A stretch of DNA of 64,000 nt from contig NZ_BBWV01000001.1 in NCBI RefSeq assembly GCF_000974785.1, positions 1,798,001-1,862,000 on the forward strand. The letters are read 5' to 3'. Below, piece by piece: positions 31,855-39,653 of this stretch; the first letter of the stretch is position 1; the number at the start of each line of letters is the position of its first letter. Both the position numbers and the translations under genes were made by a program. Source of the DNA: Flavihumibacter petaseus NBRC 106054. Its GTDB lineage: Bacteria; Bacteroidota; Bacteroidia; Chitinophagales; Chitinophagaceae. Below the pieces are notes generated by a model that saw only the letters and a program-made list of their open reading frames with translations, had not been told where the DNA came from and made no database searches.

Positions 31855-33110
31855 TTCTGCTGGATACAGGAATACATGTTCCGGATGTAAAAGATACCAT
31901 CAAACACCTGGTTCCACTCTTTTTTAAAACGGGATTGATGCCCGAGGCCTTTTAGTTGAAACACTTCCCGGGCAGTGTTGGTACAGTTGAATTTTTTAAA
32001 ATCGACAAATGCATATTCCCAGGAGGGATCAATCCATGTTTCAAAGCCATTTTTTTCAGGTGCCGGAACTTTGTATTGCTGCATGGTGGTCATCCGGCCG
32101 GCTTCGCCGGAATAACTCGTGAAGCCTAATACATAAGTCTCCCGCGACAATGCCGTATCGCGGGTAAACAGGTATCCCATTGCCACTAACTTTTTGTCCC
32201 GCTTGCCCGAGCTGTCCGCATACCGGCCCACATGTCCATTGGCGGCCCAGACGATGATCTTTTCTCCGGAATATTTTTTAGTTGCCAGCCACCGCAGGTT
32301 GTCAGCCATCTGAACATCCCTCGCATTAAAAGATTGATGATAGTCGGATCGCAGGTATTGGTATTGTATCCTTTCCGCAATCATACTGTTGATGAGCAGC
32401 AGGCCATATTCATCTGCCTTGCCTCCCTGGATCGCTTGTTCACGGATGATTCGCAGGTAACCGTCGATCCGGGGAAAATTGCCCGGGTCCTGGTAGGTCA
32501 TTTTCTTGCCCAGGGAATCCAGAAAGGGTAGTACGGCGCTGTTATAATCCGGAGCCTTTGTAATGGGAAGTTCCCAGGCCCGAAAACAACTGTCAAGGTA
32601 ATGGGTTAGTTGCAGCGAAGCATACCGCAGGATCATCTGGTTGTCGAATCCGCTGACCACAAGAGGATGGGGAGTGGCAAGGGTGGCGGGTATGTACTGG
32701 TAGAAAAGGTTGTCGCAGGCCTTGCAGAGTGTCCAGATAGGAAAAATGTTGACCCGTAAAAAGGCCGCGACGGAATCCGGATTTTTATCCAGCCGGTCCC
32801 ACCCGGTGTTGAGACCAAAGACATCACTTTCAAAGGCGAGTACGTTGAATCCCTTTTTCTCATGCAGGTAACGGATCATCCGGGTTTTTGCCAGGAAAGC
32901 AGGCGCATCGCCATGATCCTGTTCTCCCAGCATAACGATCCTGGCATCCCCAATAGCATCCCCAATGCCTGCGAGATCGTCATCATTGGTCTCTTCCGGC
33001 GACACAGAATTGATGCGCACCACATTAGCCATAACATAGGCCTTGATGGCACGCTGCGGATACGCCGCCAGGCAGCAGCTCAAAGAAAGAAATAGTAACA
33101 GGTATCTCAT
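31836..33110 (-). CDS. erythromycin esterase family protein, exported
   Basis: A 424-residue protein with a signal peptide (LLLFLSLSCCLAAYPQ). The EreA/B-like catalytic features are present: VMLGEQDHGDAPAF (Glu and His, near residues 62-65), FNVLAFESDVFGLN, and the later WAANGHVGR. Family members are metal-independent hydrolases; true Ere proteins open macrolide rings, but secreted Bacteroidota homologues are mostly of unknown substrate, so resistance should not be assumed. It overlaps the DUF1028 gene upstream by 4 bp (ATGA), forming a two-gene operon. Confidence 0.9.
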   Translation of the reverse strand: MRYLLLFLSLSCCLAAYPQRAIKAYVMANVVRINSVSPEETNDDDLAGIGDAIGDARIVMLGEQDHGDAPAFLAKTRMIRYLHEKKGFNVLAFESDVFGLNTGWDRLDKNPDSVAAFLRVNIFPIWTLCKACDNLFYQYIPATLATPHPLVVSGFDNQMILRYASLQLTHYLDSCFRAWELPITKAPDYNSAVLPFLDSLGKKMTYQDPGNFPRIDGYLRIIREQAIQGGKADEYGLLLINSMIAERIQYQYLRSDYHQSFNARDVQMADNLRWLATKKYSGEKIIVWAANGHVGRYADSSGKRDKKLVAMGYLFTRDTALSRETYVLGFTSYSGEAGRMTTMQQYKVPAPEKNGFETWIDPSWEYAFVDFKKFNCTNTAREVFQLKGLGHQSRFKKEWNQVFDGIFYIRNMYSCIQQNQGDLR

Positions 33111-33817
33111 AGTTGAGGGTGTTTACTCTTCCAGCGCTCAAGTTTCGCCCTGAGCATCGTCACGGCATTTTGCCCGCCTTTCGGCTGATTGAATATGCTC
33201 AGGTTAACGGATGGCCGCTTGTCATCCGGCATTGCCACCATCAGGAAGGCACTGGTTGCCCGCTGGTCGCCGCAACGCTTGTCGCCCCCTGCCAGGCCTC
33301 CTGCCTCGAGCGCAATCATCAGGATCTCTGGAAGCGACAGTTTTGCCACCTGACCTTTAATGAGCGCGTTCATGATCTGCCGGAGCGCTTCCTCGTTGGC
33401 GAGTGTATTTCCCTGTACTGAAACACCCGGAGCCGTAAGTGTTCCATTAAAGGGATGAGTCGAGTCACCGGTATAGGTGGCAGGTTGTTGCAGAAATTTA
33501 ATGGTCACCACGGCGTATTGCTGCCTTTCCGGATCATACTGCGGATCACGTAAGGCCCGGACAATGGTTTCCGGGGAAGCTTCAGCAACAATCATCTCCA
33601 TGCCTGCTTTTCTTGCAGCACTATTGCTCATTGCCTGTACGATGATGGCGCCCATTCCCGGCACTATGCTTCCAATGCCATAGCAGTTTGGCGTGCAGGA
33701 AGCTCCGGCGATACCGATTGCTTTTGTTTCCGGATCAATCACGATGATCGACCACGTGGCAAATGCTTTAGAAAGACCACATAACAACAGGACCGCAAAG
33801 AGCACATATTTTTTCAT
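33107..33817 (-). CDS. DUF1028 domain-containing exported protein
   Basis: A 236-residue protein with a signal peptide (VLFAVLLLCGLSKAFA) directly followed by TWSIIVIDPETKAIGIAGASC, the DUF1028 start; Thr22 after the cleavage site lies where Ntn hydrolases carry their catalytic nucleophile. Also typical: GSIVPGMGAIIVQAMSN and DKRCGDQRATSAFLMVA. DUF1028 proteins resemble Ntn amidohydrolases such as proteasome-like enzymes; the reaction is undefined. It is the first gene of an operon with the erythromycin esterase homologue. Confidence 0.88.
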   Translation of the reverse strand: MKKYVLFAVLLLCGLSKAFATWSIIVIDPETKAIGIAGASCTPNCYGIGSIVPGMGAIIVQAMSNSAARKAGMEMIVAEASPETIVRALRDPQYDPERQQYAVVTIKFLQQPATYTGDSTHPFNGTLTAPGVSVQGNTLANEEALRQIMNALIKGQVAKLSLPEILMIALEAGGLAGGDKRCGDQRATSAFLMVAMPDDKRPSVNLSIFNQPKGGQNAVTMLRAKLERWKSKHPQL

Positions 33818-33932
33818 GAAATTGACTGACGGTATTTTTCAGTTCAGTGTCTTCACAAAAGTTAACAATTCACCCGCAATCCACCACTTGACAACGACTC
33901 CTATTTTCAATAATTTTAGGAATAACCGTTTT

Positions 33933-34469
33933 ATGTGCTTCTTCTTTGTGCTTGTTTCCTGTTTTTTGATCAGCCGGGCCGCCACTGCTCAATCACATCG
34001 TGTGGTAGCGCATTATGGTTATGGGAAAGCAGACATATCAGAACAGGAGCGTCGCTGGCTCATGAAACAGCTCGACAGCCTGATTCCCGAGGATTGTTAT
34101 GTAGATACCGTTCGACTGATTGGATTTACTGACACGATCGGGAGCCTGCCTTTCAACACGCGGCTTGCGCTGAAGCGGTCAGGCAACATGATCGGAATAC
34201 TGCACGACCTGGGCTGGTTCCATGAACGGACCACCTGGTATTTCTCCGCCAGTGGCGAAGATCTTTCCACCCAGCCGGACAGTCTCAAGCGAAGGGTCGA
34301 GATCCGGATCAGCCTCCGTTGTTCCAAAAACTACCTGGAAGCAAAACAGCCGGTTAACCCAGCGCGAAATCAATTGCCGCCTGCGCATGCAACTGCGTGG
34401 TATCGAATAGGGGAACATTTACATCTTCGGGTAATACCACCAACGGAAGTTCTGTACAGCCCAGGATGA
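33933..34469 (+). CDS. OmpA-like domain secreted protein
   Basis: A 178-residue protein with a signal peptide (CFFFVLVSCFLISRAATAQ) and a shortened OmpA C-like module: YGYGKADISEQERRWLMKQ, VRLIGFTDTIGSLPFNTRLALKRSGNM and SLKRRVEIRISL, the pattern that binds peptidoglycan (Asp in GFTD, Arg in RRVEI). The last 39 residues are antisense to the 3' end of the racemase gene (116-bp overlap) and are unlike the family, so the ancestral stop may have been lost. The ATG at 33933 is used since the long upstream extension has no signal peptide. Confidence 0.72.
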   Translation: MCFFFVLVSCFLISRAATAQSHRVVAHYGYGKADISEQERRWLMKQLDSLIPEDCYVDTVRLIGFTDTIGSLPFNTRLALKRSGNMIGILHDLGWFHERTTWYFSASGEDLSTQPDSLKRRVEIRISLRCSKNYLEAKQPVNPARNQLPPAHATAWYRIGEHLHLRVIPPTEVLYSPG

Positions 34470-35043
34470 CACTGTCCGCGCCTTTGGCGATCAGTTCCCG
34501 GATGATGGTAAGGTAGCGGGCTTTGGTTTCCGCTGTTACAATGCCTTTCCCCAGTTCATCGAAGATCGTCTGGTGAATGAAAGCGCGGTCTTCCTCACCA
34601 GGAATCAGCACTTCTATGCCGCCGGCAAACAGTTTGGACCGGAAGAAGTCGAGTTCCATGGTAAACTTTGTTCCGAGCAGGGCCACTTTCCTGCAACCGC
34701 TTTTCTCAATAGCCGCTGCAGTTACTGTAGCGATGTGGATCAGCGGGATCTGAATGACTGCCTGTAACCGGTCGGCAATATTGTGCATGGTATTGGCGCA
34801 AAGGATAATGGCCGACGCGCCGCTATCCTGCAGGTGCAATGCAGCCTTGCTGAGCATCTGGAACGTTTTGTCCCAGTCATTGCTGTCGTTATTGCGCTTG
34901 ATATCGCCATAATTGAATGAATAGATCAGACATTCAGCGAATTCCAGTCCGCCGAGTTGCTTATTGATGCCCTGGTTGATCAGGCGATAATAATCTGCAG
35001 TGGAAACCCAGCTGATGCCCCCGATAAGTCCGATGATTTTCAT
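34354..35043 (-). CDS. aspartate/glutamate racemase family protein
   Basis: A 229-residue cofactor-independent amino-acid racemase with both catalytic cysteines: CANTMHNIAD (Cys about 82) and GCTELPLVV (Cys about 195). The opening IGLIGGISWVSTADYYRLIN is typical of the YgeA/broad-specificity Asp/Glu racemase branch rather than MurI. It interconverts D- and L-amino acids, cytoplasmic. The gene overlaps the OmpA-like gene tail on the opposite strand. Confidence 0.92.
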   Translation of the reverse strand: MKIIGLIGGISWVSTADYYRLINQGINKQLGGLEFAECLIYSFNYGDIKRNNDSNDWDKTFQMLSKAALHLQDSGASAIILCANTMHNIADRLQAVIQIPLIHIATVTAAAIEKSGCRKVALLGTKFTMELDFFRSKLFAGGIEVLIPGEEDRAFIHQTIFDELGKGIVTAETKARYLTIIRELIAKGADSVILGCTELPLVVLPEDVNVPLFDTTQLHAQAAIDFALG

Positions 35044-35072
35044 GGTGTAACAATAAGCGGCAAATTTACCGG

Positions 35073-35492
35073 CTATTCTGTTTTGCGGCGCATCGATTTC
35101 AGCAGGGGAATGCCGTGCAGTAGCACCAACACTGATGCCGTGCAGTACAGCAGGAAAAGGTGAGGTCCGTAGAACCTGTGATCTGCGATTTGAATATAAC
35201 GCTGGGGATAAATCGGTCGACGTAAAAAGAGATTGCTGACCAAAACGATAACAGCAGTTATCATGAGCAGGAGTAGCTGGTATTTTCGCGACAACGTTTT
35301 CAAACGAGTGAATTTGTGTAATAGGGCAATGACAAGCAATAGTACAGTTACTGTTAGCTTATAATGCAGCTGGCTGGGTGACATAGTATATTTACCAGGT
35401 GTGCTTACGCCATCAACGATCAGTAACCACCAATTGACCTGGAAAGCCGCAAGTATTAAGTAGTAAATCCAGAAACCAAAAATCCTGCTCAT
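35073..35492 (-). CDS. hypothetical four-helix membrane protein
   Basis: A 139-residue protein with four predicted membrane helices (IYYLILAAFQVNWWLLIV, KLTVTVLLLVIALLHKF, LLLLMITAVIVLVSNLF, LFLLYCTASVLVLLHGI). No known family recognised and no functional residues stand out. It lies between the racemase (29 bp from its start) and a secreted unknown (13 bp), all on the minus strand, so it may be co-transcribed with them. Confidence 0.6.
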   Translation of the reverse strand: MSRIFGFWIYYLILAAFQVNWWLLIVDGVSTPGKYTMSPSQLHYKLTVTVLLLVIALLHKFTRLKTLSRKYQLLLLMITAVIVLVSNLFLRRPIYPQRYIQIADHRFYGPHLFLLYCTASVLVLLHGIPLLKSMRRKTE

Positions 35493-35505
35493 AAGGTAAA
35501 GTTTA

Positions 35506-36123
35506 TCAGAGACTCAACTGAACTGATTCCATAAAATAACGATAGATGTCTGTACAATTCTCATCTGTTTCGTTGTCCCGCAAATCAAAATTTATAACGT
35601 AGTCACCGACCAGCACCAGGTAATAGCGGGATCTCCGCAAGGCTGTTGTGCTTCCGAAAAGTTGATTTAAATACCTGACACTGTAGTATACTGCCGGGTA
35701 ACCACCAACAGTCGTTTCCTGGATCTCATCTATCGTCTGAACTTCACGGAAAAGTTTTTTTATGTTGGTCGCAATGCCCGACATTTCAACCCTGAGGCCC
35801 AGCAGTGTTTGCCATTCTTCCTTCCTGGACTGCACCGAAATGCTTGGGTTATACCTGTCCTGCCCGTCATATTTGATAAAACTGTACAACAATGTGGTGT
35901 TGTCGGGCTGCTTTGAGGCCTCCTTATATTTTTTTCGCATTTCCCTGCTCATCATAGCCGTTTTATAGAATTCCGTTGTCCAATAGCCTTCCGGAGTGGC
36001 ATACCAACCGGTTGGTCGCTGCAGCCTGATGGTGAAGGATTTTTCTTCCGGGTCCTGGGCTTGGACGGTAATTGACAAAAAGCTCAGTATAACGAACAGG
36101 GGGAACGGGATAGGATTTCTCAT
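35506..36123 (-). CDS. hypothetical secreted protein
   Basis: A 205-residue protein with a signal peptide (PFPLFVILSFLSITVQAQ). The mature part has a PsbP/DcrB-like flavour: an early RPTGWYATPEGYW, a long charged helix, a Tyr-rich strand GGYPAVYYSVRYL, and closing VGDYVINFDL...YFMESVQLSL, as in small surface lipoproteins that sense or bind ligands, but I cannot assign a family. The ATG at 36123 is chosen because it begins the signal peptide; the 65 upstream codons are not plausible. Confidence 0.65.
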   Translation of the reverse strand: MRNPIPFPLFVILSFLSITVQAQDPEEKSFTIRLQRPTGWYATPEGYWTTEFYKTAMMSREMRKKYKEASKQPDNTTLLYSFIKYDGQDRYNPSISVQSRKEEWQTLLGLRVEMSGIATNIKKLFREVQTIDEIQETTVGGYPAVYYSVRYLNQLFGSTTALRRSRYYLVLVGDYVINFDLRDNETDENCTDIYRYFMESVQLSL

Positions 36124-36173
36124 GATAAGGTTTGAACGGGCAGTAAAGTAGGAACTTTTTAATTCCCGGGCAA

Positions 36174-36587
36174 TTACCGCAGGCCTGAAAGGAAAAATAA
36201 AGCGGACAGATAACTCCAAAGAAAAATGAAAAGAACATGCACAGTGGTTTCGAACGGCTTGCCCTTCCATGTGCCACGGGAATAACCGAAAAATTGTGTA
36301 AGCAACCGGACCAGCCAAAAAACACCGAGTGCTGCACTGATCTTCCTGCCCAATGGTGTACCGATGAGCTCATTCGAAGCTGTTACACACAATAACCCGA
36401 TCCCCAGCACCACCAGTGCAATAAAAAAGGAATGGACATACATGATCTCCCGGTTTACGAGGCTCAATGTTGCGAGCTCTGCTTTCCACCGGAAGTATTT
36501 GGGAAAAACGCCATGTAACAATGCCAGAATAATAAGCACAACCCCTGTACCCTGCAATAAATATGATAATGTGTTGGCAGTGGGCAT
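36174..36587 (-). CDS. hypothetical membrane protein in methyltransferase operon
   Basis: A 137-residue protein with four predicted helices (LLQGTGVVLIILALLHGVFP, HSFFIALVVLGIGLLCV, ISAALGVFWLVRLLTQFFGY, HVLFIFLWSYLSALFFLSG). Family not recognised. Its ATG at 36587 overlaps the methyltransferase stop (ATGA), a coupled start; a GTG one codon upstream is also possible. It is last in the operon DoxX-like / DUF2071 / methyltransferase / this gene. Confidence 0.68.
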   Translation of the reverse strand: MPTANTLSYLLQGTGVVLIILALLHGVFPKYFRWKAELATLSLVNREIMYVHSFFIALVVLGIGLLCVTASNELIGTPLGRKISAALGVFWLVRLLTQFFGYSRGTWKGKPFETTVHVLFIFLWSYLSALFFLSGLR

Positions 36588-37351
36588 CACGCGGTACAGT
36601 TAAAAACAGACATAAAAGGGGTGAACTTGGTTTCCTTCATATCGGCAAATCCGGCATCGGTGAATGCTTTCTTCCAGGTATCACGGGAAAAGAAATGCGT
36701 AAACCCAATGGTGAATGCCAGGAAATTGGGAAAATCTCTCAGGTGTTCCACCATAATTACTTTTCCGCCGGGCTTGCAAATGCGGCGGCATTCTTCCAGC
36801 AAACGCGCTTTTTCTTCATTCGAGCGAATCTCATGCGCGGCAGATAAAAGAAAAACAAGATCGGCTGCTTCTTCCCCCAGCGGGATGGCATTGGTTGCTA
36901 TCCGCGCGGTATCGGGAAATTCCTGGGTAACTTTTCTTGCGCGCACTATCGCTGGCTCCGTGTGTTGCTTTGCGTTATAAAAATCAAATACCGTCACTTC
37001 CGCCTTCGGAAAATGCCGCTGCAGGATAAAACTGGTTTCGTCAAAACCCGCATTGATATTCACGATTCTGCCCACCGCATTGGGCTCCTCTACTTCCTTT
37101 TGCAGCCAGTCGAAATGATAGTAACCGGAAAAATCATAGACATAAGCTGATACCAGCAGCGGCATGACCAATCCATAGGTATAGGCCGCAAGTAGTATCC
37201 AGGTGGCTGTGGTCATTACAGGCGGTGTCAGCGGCAGCAGCCTTATCGCGAGCATTAACAATCCCAGAGACAAGAGCCCGTACACATAGAAATGCCGGTT
37301 AAAACTCAGGATGTTCAGGACACCCTGGAAGGGTCTTCTTTTGGCTTCCAT
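36587..37351 (-). CDS. membrane-anchored class I SAM-dependent methyltransferase
   Basis: A 254-residue protein with two N-terminal helices (YVYGLLSLGLLMLAIRLL, TATWILLAAYTYGLVMPLLVS) and a C-terminal Rossmann methyltransferase domain. SAM-site elements: AVGRIVNINAGFDETS (motif I, with NAG instead of the common GxG), AEVTVFDFYN (acidic end of strand 2), DLVFLLSAAHEIRSNEEK and CKPGGKVIMVEHLRDFPNF. Its substrate is probably membrane-bound or hydrophobic. It starts inside the end of the DUF2071 gene (37-bp overlap) and its stop overlaps the next start, so the operon is tightly packed. Confidence 0.82.
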   Translation of the reverse strand: MEAKRRPFQGVLNILSFNRHFYVYGLLSLGLLMLAIRLLPLTPPVMTTATWILLAAYTYGLVMPLLVSAYVYDFSGYYHFDWLQKEVEEPNAVGRIVNINAGFDETSFILQRHFPKAEVTVFDFYNAKQHTEPAIVRARKVTQEFPDTARIATNAIPLGEEAADLVFLLSAAHEIRSNEEKARLLEECRRICKPGGKVIMVEHLRDFPNFLAFTIGFTHFFSRDTWKKAFTDAGFADMKETKFTPFMSVFNCTA

Positions 37352-38082
37352 GATTCAAGCTTTCCTTTTTTCCAGTAATAAGGGATATCGCGGATGATAA
37401 ATGCATTGGCCAGCCGGGCTTCCGGTAGTTTCTTCCTGTCGAAAAAGCTGAACTGCTGGTGCAGCACGCTAACAGGTTCAGGATTCCATTGCTGCCGCAC
37501 GCCTTCAATGATCAGCACGGAACGGTTCGCCGGGTTATAGGTAAAAGTAAACGGCAGGGGGCCAGCATAGCGCCGGGCAGTTTTCCAGTCAGGAAAGGGG
37601 GATTCTTGCGGCAGTCCCGGTAGTTCAGCACCAGGCAGTTCTACTGCAACATTGAAACCGGAACGGCTGGACTGCACCGTCATCAGCCCGTTCTTGATCT
37701 TCTGGCTGATGTCTGTTGTCGAATATTGGTAGTGGGTGAAAATGTTTCCGAAGAATTCCATTTTCTTTTTATCTGTCTCCGATTGAAGAATATACAGCCC
37801 GCGAAGGTGCTTTCCCCGCTGGTCGGTATAACGCACAAATACGCGGTAGCCAATGAGGTGAAAATCATTTCCCATAAATTTCGGAAAACCTTTTGGCCGC
37901 AGGTCGCGGGTCTGCACCATGGCGACAGCAACAAAGGCCCATTGATTGTCGTAGGTATCCAGTTCAAGACATTCAGGGATCAGCGGTTGGACGCGTTCAA
38001 TCGGAAGGGCATAAGTGAGAACAAGTGAGTTCTCAAAGAATGCTTCCACCGCAAAAGGGTGGTTTTGAAGGAAGGAAAGCAT
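37315..38082 (-). CDS. DUF2071 (YqjF-like) domain protein
   Basis: A 255-residue cytoplasmic protein of the DUF2071 family, a beta-barrel fold related to acetoacetate decarboxylase. Landmarks: LTYALPIERVQPLIPECLELD, WAFVAVAMVQTRDLRPKGFP and YRVFVRYTDQRGKHLRGLYIL. The family is of uncertain function; a role in binding small ligands is often guessed. It lies 12 bp after the DoxX-like gene and overlaps the methyltransferase gene by 37 bp. Confidence 0.82.
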   Translation of the reverse strand: MLSFLQNHPFAVEAFFENSLVLTYALPIERVQPLIPECLELDTYDNQWAFVAVAMVQTRDLRPKGFPKFMGNDFHLIGYRVFVRYTDQRGKHLRGLYILQSETDKKKMEFFGNIFTHYQYSTTDISQKIKNGLMTVQSSRSGFNVAVELPGAELPGLPQESPFPDWKTARRYAGPLPFTFTYNPANRSVLIIEGVRQQWNPEPVSVLHQQFSFFDRKKLPEARLANAFIIRDIPYYWKKGKLESWKPKEDPSRVS

Positions 38083-38094
38083 TTTTCAGGCGGA

Positions 38095-38457
38095 TTAGGT
38101 TTCGGTTGCGGGTCGCCGTAAGCCGGTGAACCCGATCAACAAGATAAACAAAAAAGCGAAAAATGCGTTGAATTTTCCCCACAACAGGAGGTCCGGCACC
38201 AGTATGAATTCCAATAGGTTCATGCTGGCAATCACCACCACCTGGACTATTGTATTCAGCCGCGGCCGCAAACCACTGATGATCCAGACCGCCATCCCGA
38301 TCTCGGCAAAACCGATCAGCTTTGTAAACAGGGCCGCATGCTCCGTTCCCAGAATGCGGCCAACAATCTCCTGGTGACGCGGTACCTGGTTCAGCACTTT
38401 GCAATAAAGTCCGTTGATCAGCCAGACTGCGGCGATTGGATATTTCAGGTTATTCAT
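38095..38457 (-). CDS. small DoxX-like family membrane protein
   Basis: A 120-residue four-helix protein: PIAAVWLINGLYCKVLNQVP, HAALFTKLIGFAEIGMAVWIIS, NTIVQVVVIASMNLLEFIL and FNAFFAFLFILLIGFTGL. The GFAEIGMAVWIISG motif and length match the DoxX-like family common in Bacteroidota, often encoded beside DUF2071 genes as here. Exact role unknown. It overlaps the preceding minus-strand gene end by 8 bp and probably leads the four-gene operon or is read from further upstream. Confidence 0.8.
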   Translation of the reverse strand: MNNLKYPIAAVWLINGLYCKVLNQVPRHQEIVGRILGTEHAALFTKLIGFAEIGMAVWIISGLRPRLNTIVQVVVIASMNLLEFILVPDLLLWGKFNAFFAFLFILLIGFTGLRRPATET

Positions 38458-39166
38458 GGAAGCGCCAGAATTTGCTGGCGCCGTAGTCTTCCGAATACAT
38501 CACCAAAGTGTCCTTTTTCATCCTGAGTGTTGCCTTATAGGTGAAATCAGGATAAATGATGGTTATGGTGTTTTCTTTGAGCCGGTATGGATAGCTTTCA
38601 CCCTGGTCAGTATAGTAAATGCTGTCCTTCATTATGTGAAAGCTTGCAAATTCGTTGGTGCCGTCTGTCCACACACCAATTATTGAATCTGGAGAAATCG
38701 AATATGACTTTTCAATACTTGGTGTTGTTGCAGTTGCTGCCGGAGTAATCTTCACCGAAGGCTCATATTCATGGATTGTAGCCCCAACGATAAATGGCGT
38801 AATGAAGATGCCAATAAGCAACAACGCATTCAATACTCCGTCCACATACCAGCGATAGCCTTTGGGAATAGTCTCACCTCTTGAAACAAATATTAAATCC
38901 CGGTTTAACAGCCAATAGGGTAAACTGTTGGCTATTGCGATCATGACCAGGGTAGTCAGCGGTACTAAAAATCCGAATTCAAAGGCTGAGTAATAGAGGC
39001 ACCTGTAAATACCCAAACCCGCCATCGGCAACGCCAGCACAAGGTGAAAATATAAAGCGGGCCTGGAGAAGAATCTCCTGAACAGTGATTTTTTCGGTCG
39101 GAAGTGGTTGTTGACTACGACCATTATGAAATATCCCGCTAATACGAAAAATGAAAGAATAGTCAT
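38450..39166 (-). CDS. hypothetical membrane protein with extracytoplasmic domain
   Basis: A 238-residue protein with about four membrane helices in the first 125 residues (ILSFFVLAGYFIMVVV, YFHLVLALPMAGLGIYRC, FLVPLTTLVMIAIANSLPYW, VLNALLLIGIFITPFIVGA) and a soluble C-terminal beta domain (SIIGVWTDGTNEFASFHIMKD ... TLVMYSEDYGASKFWRFHE), which resembles a lipocalin-like or META-like small barrel. No family recognised. It is followed directly by the small DoxX-like gene (8-bp overlap). Confidence 0.62.
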   Translation of the reverse strand: MTILSFFVLAGYFIMVVVNNHFRPKKSLFRRFFSRPALYFHLVLALPMAGLGIYRCLYYSAFEFGFLVPLTTLVMIAIANSLPYWLLNRDLIFVSRGETIPKGYRWYVDGVLNALLLIGIFITPFIVGATIHEYEPSVKITPAATATTPSIEKSYSISPDSIIGVWTDGTNEFASFHIMKDSIYYTDQGESYPYRLKENTITIIYPDFTYKATLRMKKDTLVMYSEDYGASKFWRFHE

Positions 39167-39174
39167 GTCAGTAA

Positions 39175-39612
39175 TTATCTCCTTCCTGGTTCAGTTCCCG
39201 TAAATCCGATCCTTTTGAATATCATGAACGACTGTCCCGGCCTGTATAGCACAAGCGATGTATCGTTAACCTGGTGAATTACCACAGTATCCTGCTCTAT
39301 CACCAGCAAATTATCCGGAAGCAGGGCATAGTCCGCGATCTTGTTATTCTCCTCCAACCCGCCGGGCTGGTCAGATTCAAATTCCCGCGATGGTGAAAAC
39401 CTTATGGTCAGTCCTGAATTAGTCTGGTTGACAGTATCCTGAAACTTTTTGCCCTCATCAGTCATGGCATCATAACCTTCCAGTTCAATGCTTTTGTATT
39501 CCCACTTGCCGATTATGGCATTGGGTGAACTGGTATTTGGGGATGGAACAGACAGCTGGCAGGCTGCAAAAGGCAATGAAAGGGCGACAATGCAGGCCGG
39601 TAATTTTTTCAT
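39175..39612 (-). CDS. lipocalin-like lipoprotein
   Basis: A 145-residue protein with a lipoprotein signal ending in the lipobox-like LPFAAC (Cys18). The mature part begins IIGKWEYKSIELEG, a WxxxS(I/E) opening of lipocalin-like domains of Bacteroidota, and ends in a strand pattern VNDTSLVLYRPGQSFMIFKR. Probably an outer-membrane lipoprotein, function unknown. It lies 8 bp upstream of the preceding membrane-protein gene and shares with it the theme of a small beta-barrel module, so the two are likely co-expressed. Confidence 0.68.
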   Translation of the reverse strand: MKKLPACIVALSLPFAACQLSVPSPNTSSPNAIIGKWEYKSIELEGYDAMTDEGKKFQDTVNQTNSGLTIRFSPSREFESDQPGGLEENNKIADYALLPDNLLVIEQDTVVIHQVNDTSLVLYRPGQSFMIFKRIGFTGTEPGRR

Positions 39613-39653
39613 GGTAAGGGTTGGTGTTACCCAAAACTATAGTATCACACGCA

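Noticed and set aside
31836-33110. Macrolide-resistance gene
   Set aside because: The erythromycin esterase fold is present, but secreted Bacteroidota homologues are widespread and usually not resistance genes; no mobile-element context.
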